In this document: positions 1-11,760 of the stretch, piece by piece
How positions within the stretch are numbered: the stretch's first letter is position 1
Layout of the letters: each line of letters opens with the position of its first letter
Assembly (NCBI RefSeq): GCF_022605725.1
Contig: NC_065556.1
Coordinates: 29,061,140 to 29,125,139 of the forward strand
Direction of reading: 5' to 3'
Length of the DNA: 64,000 nucleotides
Source of the DNA: Anthonomus grandis grandis
Taxonomy: Eukaryota > Arthropoda > Insecta > Coleoptera > Curculionidae
Notes under the pieces: generated by a model
Seen by the model: only the letters and a program-made list of their open reading frames with translations
The model's database searches: none
What the model was told of the DNA's origin: nothing
Made by a program: the position numbers and the translations under genes

Positions 1-433
1 ATTGTATATAAATAATTACTCAAAAAACTGATACATTCTTAACAGATTTAGATACCATGAACCTTTCTATAAAAAAATCTTTAGAGAATTTTGAACGTAA
101 TCTATGCTATCAAGGAATATACTTGGATTATTATGAGAAACTGTATTTTTTTGTCTTTAATATTATATTCTCGTAGCTTTTAGATATTTAAGAGATAAAT
201 TGAAAATCCTCATTCCAATGAGTTAATTTTCATGACAGCCAGTTCTTCAAGCATTTTCTCAATGCATATAAATATTTCCTTAAAAAACCGAAACATTCTT
301 GATCTATTCAGATACAAAACGTACCATGAATTTTCCTATAAAGGAACATTCCTTTAAGTTCATAACATTCAAATCCTAACAGAACTTTGATAATAAGCTA
401 TTAAGGAATTCTTAAAAAAAAAACATTTATTAC

Positions 434-1056
434 CTGATTAAAAAAGTCATCAAGTGATCCCAGGGCCCTGCTCTGGAAACACGAGGCCAAATCTCCATTT
501 AAACATTGCGCGTTCGTCTTTGCTAAATATGGATCCTGGTCTGGACCGGTGCCGAGCCCTATCCAGTCTAAAAGGTTACGCCCTAAAAATCGCATTAATA
601 AATTACGCCCCGGTTAAGAACCTTTAAGAGGTCATTTATTTCTAATAAGAAAAAAAAAACATTAATTAAATCCGCAGAGAGTCTGTGTCCGCCCGCTCAA
701 TCGAATTTCGATCCAATATTTATCAAACCCCTATTAGATATCCGCAAATATGAAAAATAAACAAAAAAGAAAACCTTTTACTTCGTCCGAGGGAGGCCTA
801 TTATTAATGAAAGGATTGGAGGTTTTTACGGAAACTGTGGCGATAAGGGTCTTTTTTTACTCACGAATAAATAAATTCGAAGTTTTCCATCACAAACACA
901 CCAGAGCGACTTCAACAAACGGTTCTTCCGCGCACAGTTTAACGACCTAAACGTACCTTGTCTGTCATCTTGCGGTACCAAACCCTGTTGGGGATTCTGC
1001 AGAACCACCAGGGACAACGAAGAAAACAAAAACAGCCACTTCGTTAACCGAAACAT
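434..1056 (-). CDS. Osiris (DUF1676) family protein, 5' part
   Basis: Two coding exons join in phase: 1056-957 (ATG to an AAG|GTACGT donor, phase 1) and 582-434 (TTTTTAG acceptor, ending CAG|GTAATA). Exon 1 gives 33 residues with a hydrophobic signal-peptide core (WLFLFSSLSLVVL). Exon 2 gives 49 residues including DPYLAKTNAQCLNGDL and ASCFQSRALGSLDDFF, the two-cysteine N-terminal region of Osiris proteins. Osiris proteins are insect-specific, secreted or membrane-associated, and often expressed in cuticle-forming epithelium; that is family knowledge, not seen here. The DUF1676 core and C-terminus must lie left of base 1, since 1-430 has no further coding exon. The weaker AG at 573-574 is an alternative acceptor, but the 582 junction joins in frame and keeps a longer conserved stretch. 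Confidence 0.82.
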
Positions 1057-4000
1057 ACTAAAATCGACGATTTTTCAGATCGACTTTTGTCAATGTAGAA
1101 ATTGGGCCGGATAACGGTACTTTACTTGCGCGGCCGATACGTGACGATATTCGCACTTGCACTTTATCAACAACAATTATCATAGGTTGAGTTGATAAAG
1201 TAAAATGTTGAGGAAGTCAAGGAACTCTTTATAAGTATCATATAGTTCGCTGATGTGGGGGGTTTGGAGGGAATATTGTATCTTGTGTTATAACTTCTTG
1301 GGATGTCCATGTTATGTAAGTCTTTTCGGAATTATGTGGTCGGGTTTACCCGTGTAGTACAGTAGAATTAAAGTGTAAGTTAGAGAAAATTGGATCTTTT
1401 ATTTTTTTTTAATTTTAAAATATCGGACTTAGACATATCTACAAGATAGGAACTAGAATCACCTTTTTTAATTCGGAGGTATACTTTCGATAAAACATAG
1501 AGAGAATATGTACGAAGTTATAAATTAAACAAAACAATTAAAGGCATAACGAAAATTTATCTGCGACGTTTATTGATGTCTGAAGGAGTTGTAAATTCTG
1601 GTTTCAGTTTCTGAGAGTCTCGTTTTATTAGGTGTATTAGTTATAAATTCATTAATATCAATATCAAGATTTTTTGAATCAGTTCCATATTTATTTGAGG
1701 TAGTTAAAGTTGTTTGATTAGTTTAAAAGAGTGTGGATATTCATGGAATTTTTATTAAATTACACTGCCGTTTTATAGTGAAAGCTAGTGTCTATAGACA
1801 TGTTAAACTTACATGTTAAACAGTGAGATATTTGAGAAATTCATTTTTTTTTTGGGGAAATTATTGAGTTTGATATTATCAGCAGTTACGTCCGAGAACG
1901 AACTGACGTAGAGGCAACATCATTGCAAATCCAAGAGTGAAGGAAATAGAATACTATCCTGAGTTTATTCAAAATAGAAAATGATCGTCGTGATATCGAT
2001 GATTGTCTCGGATTTCTAGCAAATTTGATAATTCCTGACTGGTTTGATGGTACTGCAAATGTCGTAGAATTGATAATATTTGAGATATGGTTCTTTAAAG
2101 TTGAAGAAATTTTAACCAAACCCGTTGTTTTGACAAGGTTTTACAAATATTACAAATAAATTTTCATATCTTCTAGAAACAGCATTTAATATTATTTTTT
2201 CACCTTTTCCGAGCATCTAAAGTCATTTTTCACTTCATTTCAAGTATTAAACGTCAATTTCCGGATACCTTTCCACGTTTTTCAGACATCCGATCAAGAT
2301 AATTTTTCATTTTATTCCAGGCACTCCACATTAATTTGTCGACATTTCTTAACATCACAAATACGTCATCCTGGAATTAAAAGTAATCCAAGACAGGAAC
2401 TAGACAAATATAAAATGAAATTACTAAAAAACTTAATCAACATGCCTAACATGGATCGATTCTTGTTTTGCCCCCCTCAACCGTCGCAGAAAAGGCGTAC
2501 AGATTGTATACCTGGAAAAAATATTAATTAAAATGTTTAAAAGATTAAAATAATTTTAGGTCATACTTGCTAATTTAGGAGTTGATAAATACACGAAACA
2601 ATCTCATTAGACCCCTTTGGACGTTCTATTTCATTTCAAGGGTAAATAAAATTGTTTTCTGATGTCTGTTTTGATTTGGAAGATCCCTGGCAAATAGTAA
2701 AGTTGTACTGATAAAGCTGCCTGCTAAAATAGGTTTGCTGGTCTGGAATTTTAGGCAAAACCATATTTTTTTGACAGTCAATCTCATATTCCCTATTTCG
2801 CCGAAGCAATTCAAAAAAATGCATTTGCTTTTAATTTATGGATGCGACTAACTGCCATTGCATCTATTTTTTCCTTTTTTGTCTTGGCTTGTTAAGATCG
2901 AAGCTCTTATATGTGCTCGTGAAGAATTGACAGATTTTAGGACTCGCGTCACATAAACGTTAATAACTTTGCTTCTATCGCGAATTTTTTTTTCTGGTTT
3001 TCACCGTTTTATGTGGGAAGGTTGAGGCTACGTAATGATGTAAATTTTGACCACGTTACTCCGAAGGGGCGGGCGTGGCAAAAAACTGCTTTTTTCGCGA
3101 AAACAGTTCAGCAGTTTGTGGAAAACTGACCGAGCCGAATTTTCTGAAACTCACTGACGTCAAAGCCCTTCATGGGAAGCAGTGCAGAAAGGGCGCTTTT
3201 TAAAAAAAACCCATTGGAAGTGGGATTTTTCTGTGAATGAAATTTGAACTTTTTGCGCGGTACCTCGCGGACTTAAACATTTGTGGGGCCTTAACAGTGA
3301 CCTTCATGATGATGCGAATAAAACAGCCCTTTTCTACGTGAATGTAGCTATTTTTTTTGTTAAAACAATTTTTTTCAAAAAGCAACTGCTTCCGAGATAA
3401 ACGAGCTCAAACGTAAAGTTTTTTTTTTCGAAAAAAAAAGTGAATTTTTCGAGAAATGATTTTTTTTTACTAAAAAAATTTTTTTTTAATTTTTTTTTTG
3501 TTTACGCTGTTTGAAAGTCTAATCCTTTAGGATTAGATAAAGGTATTAGTCATGTCGCTAGGTATTACACAAAGTAAGCTGTGTTAACAAATATAAACCC
3601 CTTTTTGAGCCTTTTTTTGATCGATTTTTTCTATTTTTCTTAATAACTCTTTAATGGCGCCACCTAGATATTTCAAACTTTTAGCGTTTTAAGAACTTTT
3701 TAAAAGCTATTTTTCGACATAGTCTATAGTCCTCTACGTAAAGCAGTTTTTGCTCTACATCTTTTTTTAACTTTGACGCTTTATACCGGCATACCTATGA
3801 CACCTACGAAAACCATTTTTTTTCTGAAATCACCGGACACTATCTGGCTATAATCCACTAAAAACCGTTTTTCTTCAAATGTTACCATTTTTCTGCAACG
3901 CGCTGTTATTTAAGAAAAACTCCAAAAAATAAGCCGTACCAATCAACCAGTCATACCGTCGACACCACGGGAGCCAACGCATGGTACAATATAGTTAGCG

Positions 4001-4255
4001 GTCCAGCACCCAATTCTAAAGCATACGAACGACGTCACTATCGAGTCTATGCAAGATATATGCAAGTTTTGAGAATATTTTCTACTAAACTAAAATTAAA
4101 GAGCGGAGTGTATTGTAACACATCATGGTTCTCTGAAGCATGATACCCAGAAATAAGTAAGTAATATTTCAATGAAATTTATTTCTGATTATAATAGATA
4201 ATGAGACCTTCCCTTTTCTCTCGATATTTACTCCAGATGTTAATTTTTACGAAGT
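1057..4255. other. Intergenic, no gene recognised
   Basis: AT-rich sequence with only short chance ORFs. Runs of A or T are dense at 3340-3500. The stretch 2930-3960 is slightly richer in GC (for example around 3060-3200) and reads like an old dispersed repeat, but it has no coding signature or visible terminal repeats. The 5' flank and promoter of the Osiris gene ending at 1056 should begin here; I see no convincing TATA or initiator. Confidence 0.6.
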
Positions 4256-4259
4256 ACTA

Positions 4260-4375
4260 AAAAAAAATATGTTCGGTAGAGCACCATGCCGAGACTAAGG
4301 TTTGAACTCAGAGCCTTGTGAGGATACGGCAGGTCTCTTCCCCACTGCGCGTTTAGGGCACTCCTTGGATAATTG
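4260..4375 (-). repeat. tRNA-derived SINE-like block
   Basis: Read on the minus strand, this has a GTTCAAACC match to the pol III B box (plus positions 4299-4307). About 35-40 bases upstream is an A-box-like CGCAGTGGGG (near 4345-4355). It ends in a run of eight Ts (the A run at about 4260), like a pol III terminator. The order and spacing suit a tRNA-related SINE head. It does not fold into a convincing full tRNA, and the A box departs from consensus at its first positions, so a functional tRNA gene is unlikely. Confidence 0.35.
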
Positions 4376-4398
4376 TGGAGATTTTTTTTGTAGTACTG

Positions 4399-4786
4399 TC
4401 AAAAATTTTGAAAATTTCTACTGATCCCCATGGACCAAAGTAGAAGCGAAGCGTCTACTTGTCGAATTTGAACCCCAAAATGTAGACAACGAGAGCATAC
4501 ATCTGTCGCAGGGCTGGCAAAGCTAATATTAAATTTTTGTACAAACATTTGTCTGAAAAATTCGTAGTTTACTAAATTTTCCGGGTTTTTTGATCTATGT
4601 ATATAACTTCCAAAACTACTTGGCATGTACTGTTTTGCCACATTTGCGTTTCGGCAGTAGTAAGACTGTAATGGATTCAATCCTTTAAGAAATGCAACCA
4701 CGGCTTGTTTTTTGACAAGATATTTTCGGCTTCTTGTATCGCCACTTCGTAACTCACTTGGCAAGTCTCCACTGTATAAATATTTT
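4399..4786 (-). pseudogene. Fragment of a TE-like protein (Cys motif, FNISF block)
   Basis: A TTTGCAG acceptor-like site at 4787 opens a frame running to the stop at 4399. It contains SYYCRNANVAKQYMP, then KFNISFASPATDVCSRC. This pattern (aromatic-Tyr-Cys-Arg, FNISF, DxCxxC) resembles multicopy insect proteins that look transposon-derived, in which the segment precedes a DDE-type catalytic region. I cannot name the superfamily. No catalytic residues follow, and the C-terminal 20 residues read as non-homologous, so this is a fragment, possibly one exon. Confidence 0.4.
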
Positions 4787-5794
4787 CTGCAAACGGAATT
4801 TAGATATAGATAAACAACGAATAATAGTTTTTTGACAAACTTGCATTTTTAAGTATCTTTCATCTCTTTTGGTTTGTATAAAATATTTAATTGCAACGGA
4901 TTTTCGAAATTTTGTTTCATGGACTATGGACAGGCTTTTTCTTTGGTAATTTAGCTGAACAATTTTTCAGTAATAACGTAATAATTTAAAAGTGAACCGC
5001 TTTTTGTTAATTTTCACAATCGTCGAAAATATCACGATTTGTATCGATATTATGCACTCCAGTAATTTTTTCCCGATCTACTGTCCAAAATTGGATTTCA
5101 TGTTAGTGGTAGATTCATATTAATTTATTATAGATGTAGTTTTTGTTCATTAGAGTCAGCAATTTGATTTACCGTTATCCAGCTTAGCTAGACTTCTTTG
5201 TAGATAGAAATCATTTTTTTTGAGGCAAACAATATGTAATAAACCTTTATTTTTGTTTGCACCAGATGTACATTTTTGGTTGCACTTCAACTATAAATAT
5301 CGGATGAAATGTCCGCGTAATATACGTTGAGGAATTTAATATTATGTTTATGTTTTATTCACGTTTAACAAGAATGTTTATTACAAGTATGGTATATTGA
5401 ATACTATTTAAGGAGGTTTTTAAAATGTTTTTTTATGCGTCAGGGAGCATTTTTTGACATACACTCGCCGGCACAAAATTCCGCCACCCTGAAATATTGG
5501 CCAAGTTTGATGTTTTATAATTTTTTTATTTTTTATCAGATTCTCACGATTTTGCCAGTATCAGTTTTTAGATACATTTGTTGTGATTTTTTAAAATAAT
5601 TTTTACGATTAGGCTATATTATACAGGAGTAAAACAAACTGTTGTTTTTTCTCGTAATTTCAAAAGACCCTGTAGCAAAATTAAGGTGGATAATTCTGTT
5701 TACATACTGTTCCTTGTAATCTTTGATGTATTCTAAGCATTTCGATTTTTGATTCATTCCATTATCTCATTTCTGCTGTGAGCTGCAAATTTTT
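4787..5794. other. Intergenic, AT-rich
   Basis: No gene is seen. At 5462-5500 the sequence CACTCGCCGGCACAAAATTC, followed by CGCCACCC, resembles a Tc1-type terminal sequence. No inverted partner was found within the window, so it may be an orphan end. Confidence 0.5.
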
Positions 5795-6944
5795 TATTAA
5801 AACGCTGATTTGAAGCGTATTCGGAGAAATAAACACTAGGTATATCATAAAGTTAATTAAAAAAAAAACAATTTTAATAGCGTGTATTTCCTCCTCTCGC
5901 AGCAATCGAATGAATAAGGTTCCTTATTCTTTCTTGAGGAATAGCCTCATATTCTTCAATCAGCGCTAGTCGTAAGTCTTGCAAGGTTTGTGGTTGTACA
6001 GGACGACGACGAACGGCCCTTTTAAGTTGATCCCAAAGATGTTCTATTGGGTTGAGATCCCGGCTACATGCGGACCATTCCAATCTTGGGAGTCCAACTT
6101 CATCTAGATGTGCAACGTGAGGTCTAGCATTATCATGCATTAATGTAAATTGGTTTTCAATGAATGGAGCGAATGGGACAACAATTTCTTGAAGGATTTC
6201 CTCAATGTAACGGTGGGCGGTTAGAGCTCCATTTTCAATAAATACAAGATTGGTGCGTGCTTCGGTAGAAATACCCGCCCAAATCATGACTGAACCAGTG
6301 CACTGGTGCAGTCAGCATATCTTTTATTTCTACGTCTGTATACCCGCTCACGACCATCCGGCGTCCTTAAACAAATCCTGGATTCATCTGTGAATAGTAC
6401 GTTTGCCCACTGTTCTAGGGTCCACTCAAAATGCGATCTTGCAAACCTCAGTCGGTGTTGTCGATACCGAGGAAGTAATTGTGGCCTTCGTGAATTAAGT
6501 CCAGCTTCTGCTAATCTTCTACGAATCGTTCTTTCAGTTACACTTACTCCATGAAGTATTCGCAAGTCGTTTTTTAGACACACAGCAGTAGATCTTCGAT
6601 CTCTTAAAGAACTAATGATGACAAAGTGATCATCAGCTGCGGTGGTCATTCTCCTTCTGCCAGAGCCTTGTCGTCTAGTAAAAATTCCCGTCTGTAAATA
6701 CCTATTTCAGGCATCTCGAACTGTAGAACGCGGAAATCTCAAAGTACGGGCGACATAACTTTTGCTACGGCCATCCTCTATTAACGCAACAATTCTACCC
6801 ACGTCTGCTGGAGTTAATACCATATTGACACACAACAAATTATAATAGTGATACTGTCAAACTTTATGTCACATTAATTGCGTCCTTAGCTAACGCCGAT
6901 AATTTTTAACCGAAAACTTGACTTCAGAAAATCAGCGTTTTAAT
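5795..6944 (-). mobile_element. Tc1-like DNA transposon copy
   Basis: Inverted repeats bracket the transposase: ATTAAAACGCTGATTTGAAG at 5795-5814 and its complement, with a 3-base insertion, at 6922-6944. A perfect TA duplication was not identified, so the outer boundaries are approximate. Confidence 0.6.
5874..6823 (-). pseudogene. Tc1-family transposase, broken
   Basis: Read from ATG 6823 (MVLTPADVGRIVALIEDGRS), the frame gives an N-terminal helix-turn-helix and then the DDE catalytic domain. The acidic residues are visible in VLFTDESRI (first D), MHDNARPHVA (second D) and DLNPIEHLWD (third acidic position, DD34E type). There are two lesions. One is an in-frame TGA near 6705, in what should read RDA-x-NRYLQTG. 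The other is a frameshift near 6285-6305, just before MIWAG. If repaired it would be about 315 residues, normal for Tc1. The family cuts and pastes at TA sites; this copy is inactive. Confidence 0.85.
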
Positions 6945-7114
6945 TATATAGCGTAAATAATTAATTTTTACCAATGACATCCATTAGGGATCTAGTGTAA
7001 GTATTATTTAATAAAAAGAAAGTACACCACTGCCTTTAGATATTTCATTATTACGTGTATCAAAAGTATATCGTGTCCTACACAGTGAGATATATACGAT
7101 ATCGGGATCATTTT

Positions 7115-7975
7115 TACATATTTGAAGTGTAATAATCGAGTGTAAAAACTAGGTAGGTAAATCGTTTGTAAATTTTTTTAAATGCCGAAATTTTCTCCCT
7201 TGAGTAAACAATCGTAAAGTAAAGAATCGTACATGATATACGTGTATTTTACTGTCTAATAAAATATAGTTAGAAAAACTATAGATTCATCTATAACTTT
7301 CGTAAAAAGCATATTTTTCTCATGCAATTATTTTGTGCAAAAAAAACTATTTTTCATTAACTCTACCCTTGCCCCCCCACCCACCCCACACAACTTACCA
7401 GTAGGAATTATTTCTAAAAATCATTGTTTTCCATAATAATACGCATAGATAACAGTTGATTTTGTTGTTAACATCTAATCTAATAATTTAGTTTGTTTAT
7501 TCAAATTTGATATGATTATTTTTATGTATATTAATACAAATTTAATAGAAAAAAAGTGCTATTAGGTTGGATATTATAAGCGAAAAAGGGTGATTTTTCA
7601 AAAAAAATTTTTACTAAATAAATATTTGGGGTGGGTGGGGGGGGTAAGGGTTATGTTGATGAAAAACAATGCTTTTGCAGAAAATATATATTCATTATTT
7701 AGCAATAATTTATTGCTATTCTTTATAATAGCAATATTTATTTAAACTTGATATAATTTTTTATACAAATATTTATTATAAAAACAGCGTTATTAGATTA
7801 GGAAATATGGACGAAAAACAGTGATTTTTCAGAAGAATTTCATCAAATATTTGAGGTGTAGTAATCGAGTTTAAAAACGAGTTATGTAAATCCCCTATCA
7901 ATTTTTTATGTGCCGAGATTTTCTCTTTTTTGCAAACCGAATTGTATATGATATACGTATATTAGATATACCTTG
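7115..7975. repeat. Direct repeat pair flanking a fold-back
   Basis: About 140 bases at 7115-7260 recur at 7845-7975 in the same orientation. Shared stretches include TAATCGAGT, the GCCGA(A/G)ATTTTCTC block and TGATATACGT. The G/C-rich fold-back at 7340-7690 lies between them. This could be a partial tandem duplication or long terminal-type repeats of an unknown element; no coding capacity lies between. Confidence 0.5.
7340..7690. repeat. Fold-back repeat with G-quadruplex arms, copy 1
   Basis: The left arm carries CCCCCCCACCCACCCCACAC (near 7373). The right arm carries GGGGTGGGTGGGGGGGG followed by TAAGGG (near 7628). The outer sequences around both arms are also reverse complements. The AT-rich centre is about 200 bases. 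No ORF is present. The same family appears at 16.7-17.6 kb and 18.6 kb. Confidence 0.65.
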
Positions 7976-8126
7976 ACCATATATGGTTAATAAATATACC
8001 AAAACTAATGTGTCGCCTAGGAAGTTTCATTAAACTGTTCTCTTTTGCATATTATTATTGTTTAGATTGATTTATGAGTGTCTTTACACTTTTATACTCT
8101 GCTAGTATTGTGCTTACTATCCATTG

Positions 8127-8150
8127 ATAAATAAATAAATAAATAAATAT
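8127..8150 (+). repeat. (ATAA)n tract
   Basis: About six tandem ATAA units. The same kind of tract ends the plus-strand LINE at 24.4 kb, so this may be the 3' tail of a lost plus-strand non-LTR copy. It is in the wrong orientation to be the tail of the minus-strand RT relic next door. Confidence 0.6.
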
Positions 8151-8659
8151 ATCATCAAGATTCAAGAAATGACTTGTAAAGCAGTCACTATTACATTTTT
8201 CAACATTTAAAATATTACTAATTTACCAAACTTCCCGTATATTTTACTGGACTAAAGAGAAAGTATCATATAACAAATGTCTTATAGCCTTGTTATTGTT
8301 TTCTTTCGGATCTTGTGACTAATAAACGGTTGCCTAAAGCCCACCTTGACGCTTACGGATCTAAAATTATGTAATTTTTACCACACGAAGTAAAAAATTA
8401 CTTTTAAGAAAGTACTTATGCACACGAAATTAAAACATTCTTTTTTGACCATTTTAAATATACTTTACTTAAGCAATTTGCACGAATTGGCTTAGGGATT
8501 AAAAATAAGACTCTCCCATCCTAACATAATTAAATTAGTACAATATTTAGTACCAATTTAATTATTTATAAAAGTAGTTACAATAAAAGTAAGGCGCAGT
8601 CTAACTGAAGGGCAGCTACTTTACTAAGTCCTGTCTAAATTAAAATAAATATTAACAAG

Positions 8660-9185
8660 TAAACTAAATATTCTACAAGAATTTATATCACAGGTTCAAT
8701 TGCTTAAATTTTTAGCTTAAAGGATTTTTGATCAAAAGTTACTTTTAAATTTGAATTTAGTATCCAGAAGAACACCTAAATTCTTTACACTATCAACTTT
8801 AGTAAGAGACACACCATCCAGGTTATTATTCATTATGATTTTTAGAAAATTTTTTTTAGAGCGAAACATCGTAACATTAGATTTTAAAGGATTAAATTTA
8901 ATGTTCAGAGGAGAGTTAGTTAAGAAGATTTATAACTTGTGTCAATAAATAAGACGTATGTACTTAAATAATGTTGACGCTAAAAATAATACTAACCTGA
9001 AATCTGCCAATACTTGAACATAACAAAAAGTACACTAATGCAGAAAGAATTATTTAATGAGCTCAACAGACCGGTTTATAAATCCAAAATATTTCAGTTT
9101 TGTTAATAATCGTATCGAACGCTTTCGAAAAGTCTAAAAAGACAAGTTTTGTTGACAATTTATTCATATTATACGCAGTCAACTG
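8660..9185 (-). pseudogene. Non-LTR retrotransposon reverse transcriptase relic
   Basis: On the minus strand near 9150-9090 the frame reads KLVFLDFSKAFDTI, the conserved first block of the non-LTR reverse transcriptase palm. Near 8880-8750 it reads SLTKVDSVKNLGVLLDTKF, the block after the catalytic core that precedes the thumb. The YADD block and most of the domain are missing or out of frame, and stops are frequent. The relic ends next to the mariner-like terminus at 9209, which may have truncated it. The clade cannot be decided. Confidence 0.7.
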
Positions 9186-9908
9186 ATTAACAGTCACCGC
9201 CTAAAGTTCCGCATAAATTCGATAAAAATTAGAGACATGATTTTTTGAGAAAATACTCGGATCCGTCGTTTTTTATTTTAAGTTACGCATTATTTCACAT
9301 AAATTTTTGTATACAGGATGGAACAAAAAAAAAGATATGACGTCATCGGTCATTTTTTTAAATGGAATGCCATATTTTTTATTGCATTTATGAAATATAG
9401 GCGAAATTGGAAGCAAGTTTCATATAACACACCTTATCTCAAAACTCAACTGTTTCAGAAATATTTACATTTAACCAACAAGAAAGCAGGTAAGTACGTC
9501 TATTTACAAATTAGGATAAAATGGAGGATAAAATTTTATAAACTGTGAAAACTCTTATTAATGTATCAAGTGTTCAAACTGATCCCCATTTACTTCTTGG
9601 CAGAAAGCAAGACGGTTTACAAACTCATGTAAAACACTATCAATTATTTCAGGTGATATACGTCTAATTTCTTATCTAATTCTATTTTTCAAATCTTCTA
9701 CGTTGTTTGACTTCTCAATATAAACTTTACTTTTCAGATACCTCTATAAAAAATAATCGCAGGGATATAGGTCTGGTGACCTGGCCGGCCACTCTATTGG
9801 CCCTCTTCGTCCTATCCATCTTCCTGGGAACACTGTATCCAAGCAATTACGGACATCTCGAAATAAATGTGGCGGTGCGCCGCACAGTATTGCAACTTAT
9901 AGGGAAAT

Positions 9909-10190
9909 CAGGACAAAAATCATTATCACTAGATAAAAGTTAAACTAAACACTTTTAAATTTTTATTTATACATGAACACTTTACCCAATAACATTAAAT
10001 CATATTTTAAACAAAAAAGTGCATTGGTGTCTCTATCCAGGGTGAAACAAATCAAGACAAAAATCATTATCTAATTAAAAGTTAAAGTAACTAATTTTTT
10101 GGTTTTATTTATATATGAATACTTTTACCAACAACCTATCAAATTAAACATAGTTTGTATAGAAATTGGTGTCTTTATACAGGGTGAAAA
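9909..10190. repeat. Subterminal tandem repeat in Transib left end
   Basis: Nearly two copies of a 143-144-bp unit. ACAAAAATCATTAT occurs at 9913 and again at 10057; GGTGTCTCTATCCAGGGTGA at 10026 recurs with three changes near 10169. The first unit starts inside the terminal repeat, overlapping the nonamer-like ACAAAAATC. Confidence 0.7.
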
Positions 10191-10209
10191 AAAGAAGTTA
10201 TTTACAATA

Positions 10210-11760
10210 CTAAACATCTTCGGGTACATTATCATTTTTTAAAATTAACGAATCTGTTTCTATATGGTCATTTAAATATTCTACAATATCTATATCCCAC
10301 GTTATGGGTTTGTTTTGTTTTTTTGACAGATTTCTAAGATAAGCCAAGTTAGGGTCGGAAGTTATCAAAAGGGTTCTAATGAGGTCTGTATTGCTTTGAA
10401 TTGCTAGAAATTTAAATAAATGCTCCTAGTATTAATAAATAAGGACTGAAATCTAGGTACGTTAATCCTAGAACCTGAAGAAAGTACTCTTAAAATGAAT
10501 TAAAAGTTTTTAATTAGAGTTGAGTCGATACCTGTTATTTCAGAGCTAATATCTACGTTTTTAAAAAAATGTCCTGGCAGTATTTCCATCATTTGTGGAA
10601 CCACATCCGGGCTTTGGCTTATCGACTGGATTTGTATTTTCAAAAATTTCTTTACTTTTACCATTTTTAATTGTAAGTGATAAGCGATGTGCAATACATT
10701 CTTTGAAGCACTAAGTCCTGGTTCATTTGCCTTGGTGTGGCTCCACAAATAATACAGCTGGATGTAGAACAGGTTTCTGAAAGGATATTGGCCACACTAC
10801 TGTCAAACAAAGTGAATAACATTTCGTACGAAACATTTACATTTTTTTCTGAAATAAAAAGATGGTAATTATTAAGATTAGTTATTAATGACTCAATTTC
10901 GCCGTGAAGGGTTCGAACAACATCTGAAGTTTCATTTGTAAATTTAAATGCAATTGGTCGACAATGCATTGTTGATGATGAACGTGGGTTAGACCATATA
11001 CTTTCTCCATTTTCATTATCAATTAATCTAAGAGGAGCTAATGCGAAAAGAAACATGAACTCATCTGTTGACAAACTATCTTCAAATTTTTGCTTATAAA
11101 GACTATGCGCCGAGCTACCGTCAAACCCCCATTTGCAAATTAATTTAAAATTTTTGTTAGATTGTATTATAATATCCTGAATTTTTAAAATACTCTCTGC
11201 AGAAGCTTTTGAAGATTAAATTCAGCTGAAGTGTCAGTCACAATAATTTTCGAGGGTAAAAATGTTTTTTTACATTCAAATAGAGTGCGATAGCTCGGAA
11301 AACAGTTTGTATGCAAAGAATTAATAATCTTAGAACGCAGTATATTATATCTCTCAACCGAAAGGTTTAGGTGTTAATTTTTTTGCCTCTGAAGGAATTT
11401 CCTTTCGTTGAGAATTAATCCTCTCTGCCGCAAAACATATTTCTTCTGGCGTATAATTTGTCAACAACTCTTGTACTCTGCGCAATTTGGTTCTTTTTGA
11501 TGCAGCTTCAAAAGACACATGCGGTCTTCCACGATTATGTCTTGGTTGAGGATCCACTTCCATGTCAGTTGCTTCAGTTGGAATATTGAAGATAGGGTAA
11601 ATGAAGAGTGCTTTGTAACCATGTTGAATATTTTTTAAGAAAATCATCTCGGCGTCTTCCACAATTGGTCCACATTCTTTCTAATGAAACAGAAAATAGC
11701 TTGCTGCTCAATGTCAGTTGAACAATTATCTAATGCAAAATAAGTTTTAATTGTTTTCAT
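10210..11760 (-). pseudogene. Transib (RAG1-like) transposase, broken
   Basis: Segments in order on the minus strand follow the Transib protein: SFEAASKRTKLRRVQELL (about 11515-11460), a region reading KWGFDGSSAHS (about 11130), then DEFMFLFALAPLRL (11063) and SSTMHCRPIAFKF (about 10970). A cysteine block CIICGATPRQMN (about 10755) comes next, then SKNVLHIAYHLQLKM, FFKNVDISSEITGID (about 10560) and the C-terminus ending at stop 10210. The frame changes several times (for example near 11660, 11350 and 10670-10750) and stops crowd the C-terminal part. Transib and RAG1 share this core and its DDE catalysis; the WGFDGSS block is where the first acidic residue is expected. Inactive. Confidence 0.85.

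Noticed and set aside
3341..3500. Poly-A/poly-T rich stretch as a retroposed poly(A) tail
   Set aside because: A and T runs alternate on one strand and no retroposed body or target duplication is visible.
4260..4375. Functional tRNA gene
   Set aside because: No complete cloverleaf could be drawn; the A box is off consensus and the acceptor ends do not pair.
5462..5510. Tc1-type terminal sequence as the true end of the 5.8-6.9 kb element
   Set aside because: No inverted partner was found right of 6823; the ATTAAAACGCTGATT pair is better supported.
8127..8150. 3' tail of the RT relic at 8660-9185
   Set aside because: The relic is on the minus strand, so its tail would read (TTAT)n on the plus strand.
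9318..9548. 76-codon ORF matched by an antisense ORF at 13096-13338
   Set aside because: The two encode the same residues because they are the inverted ends of the mariner-like element, not because they are genes.
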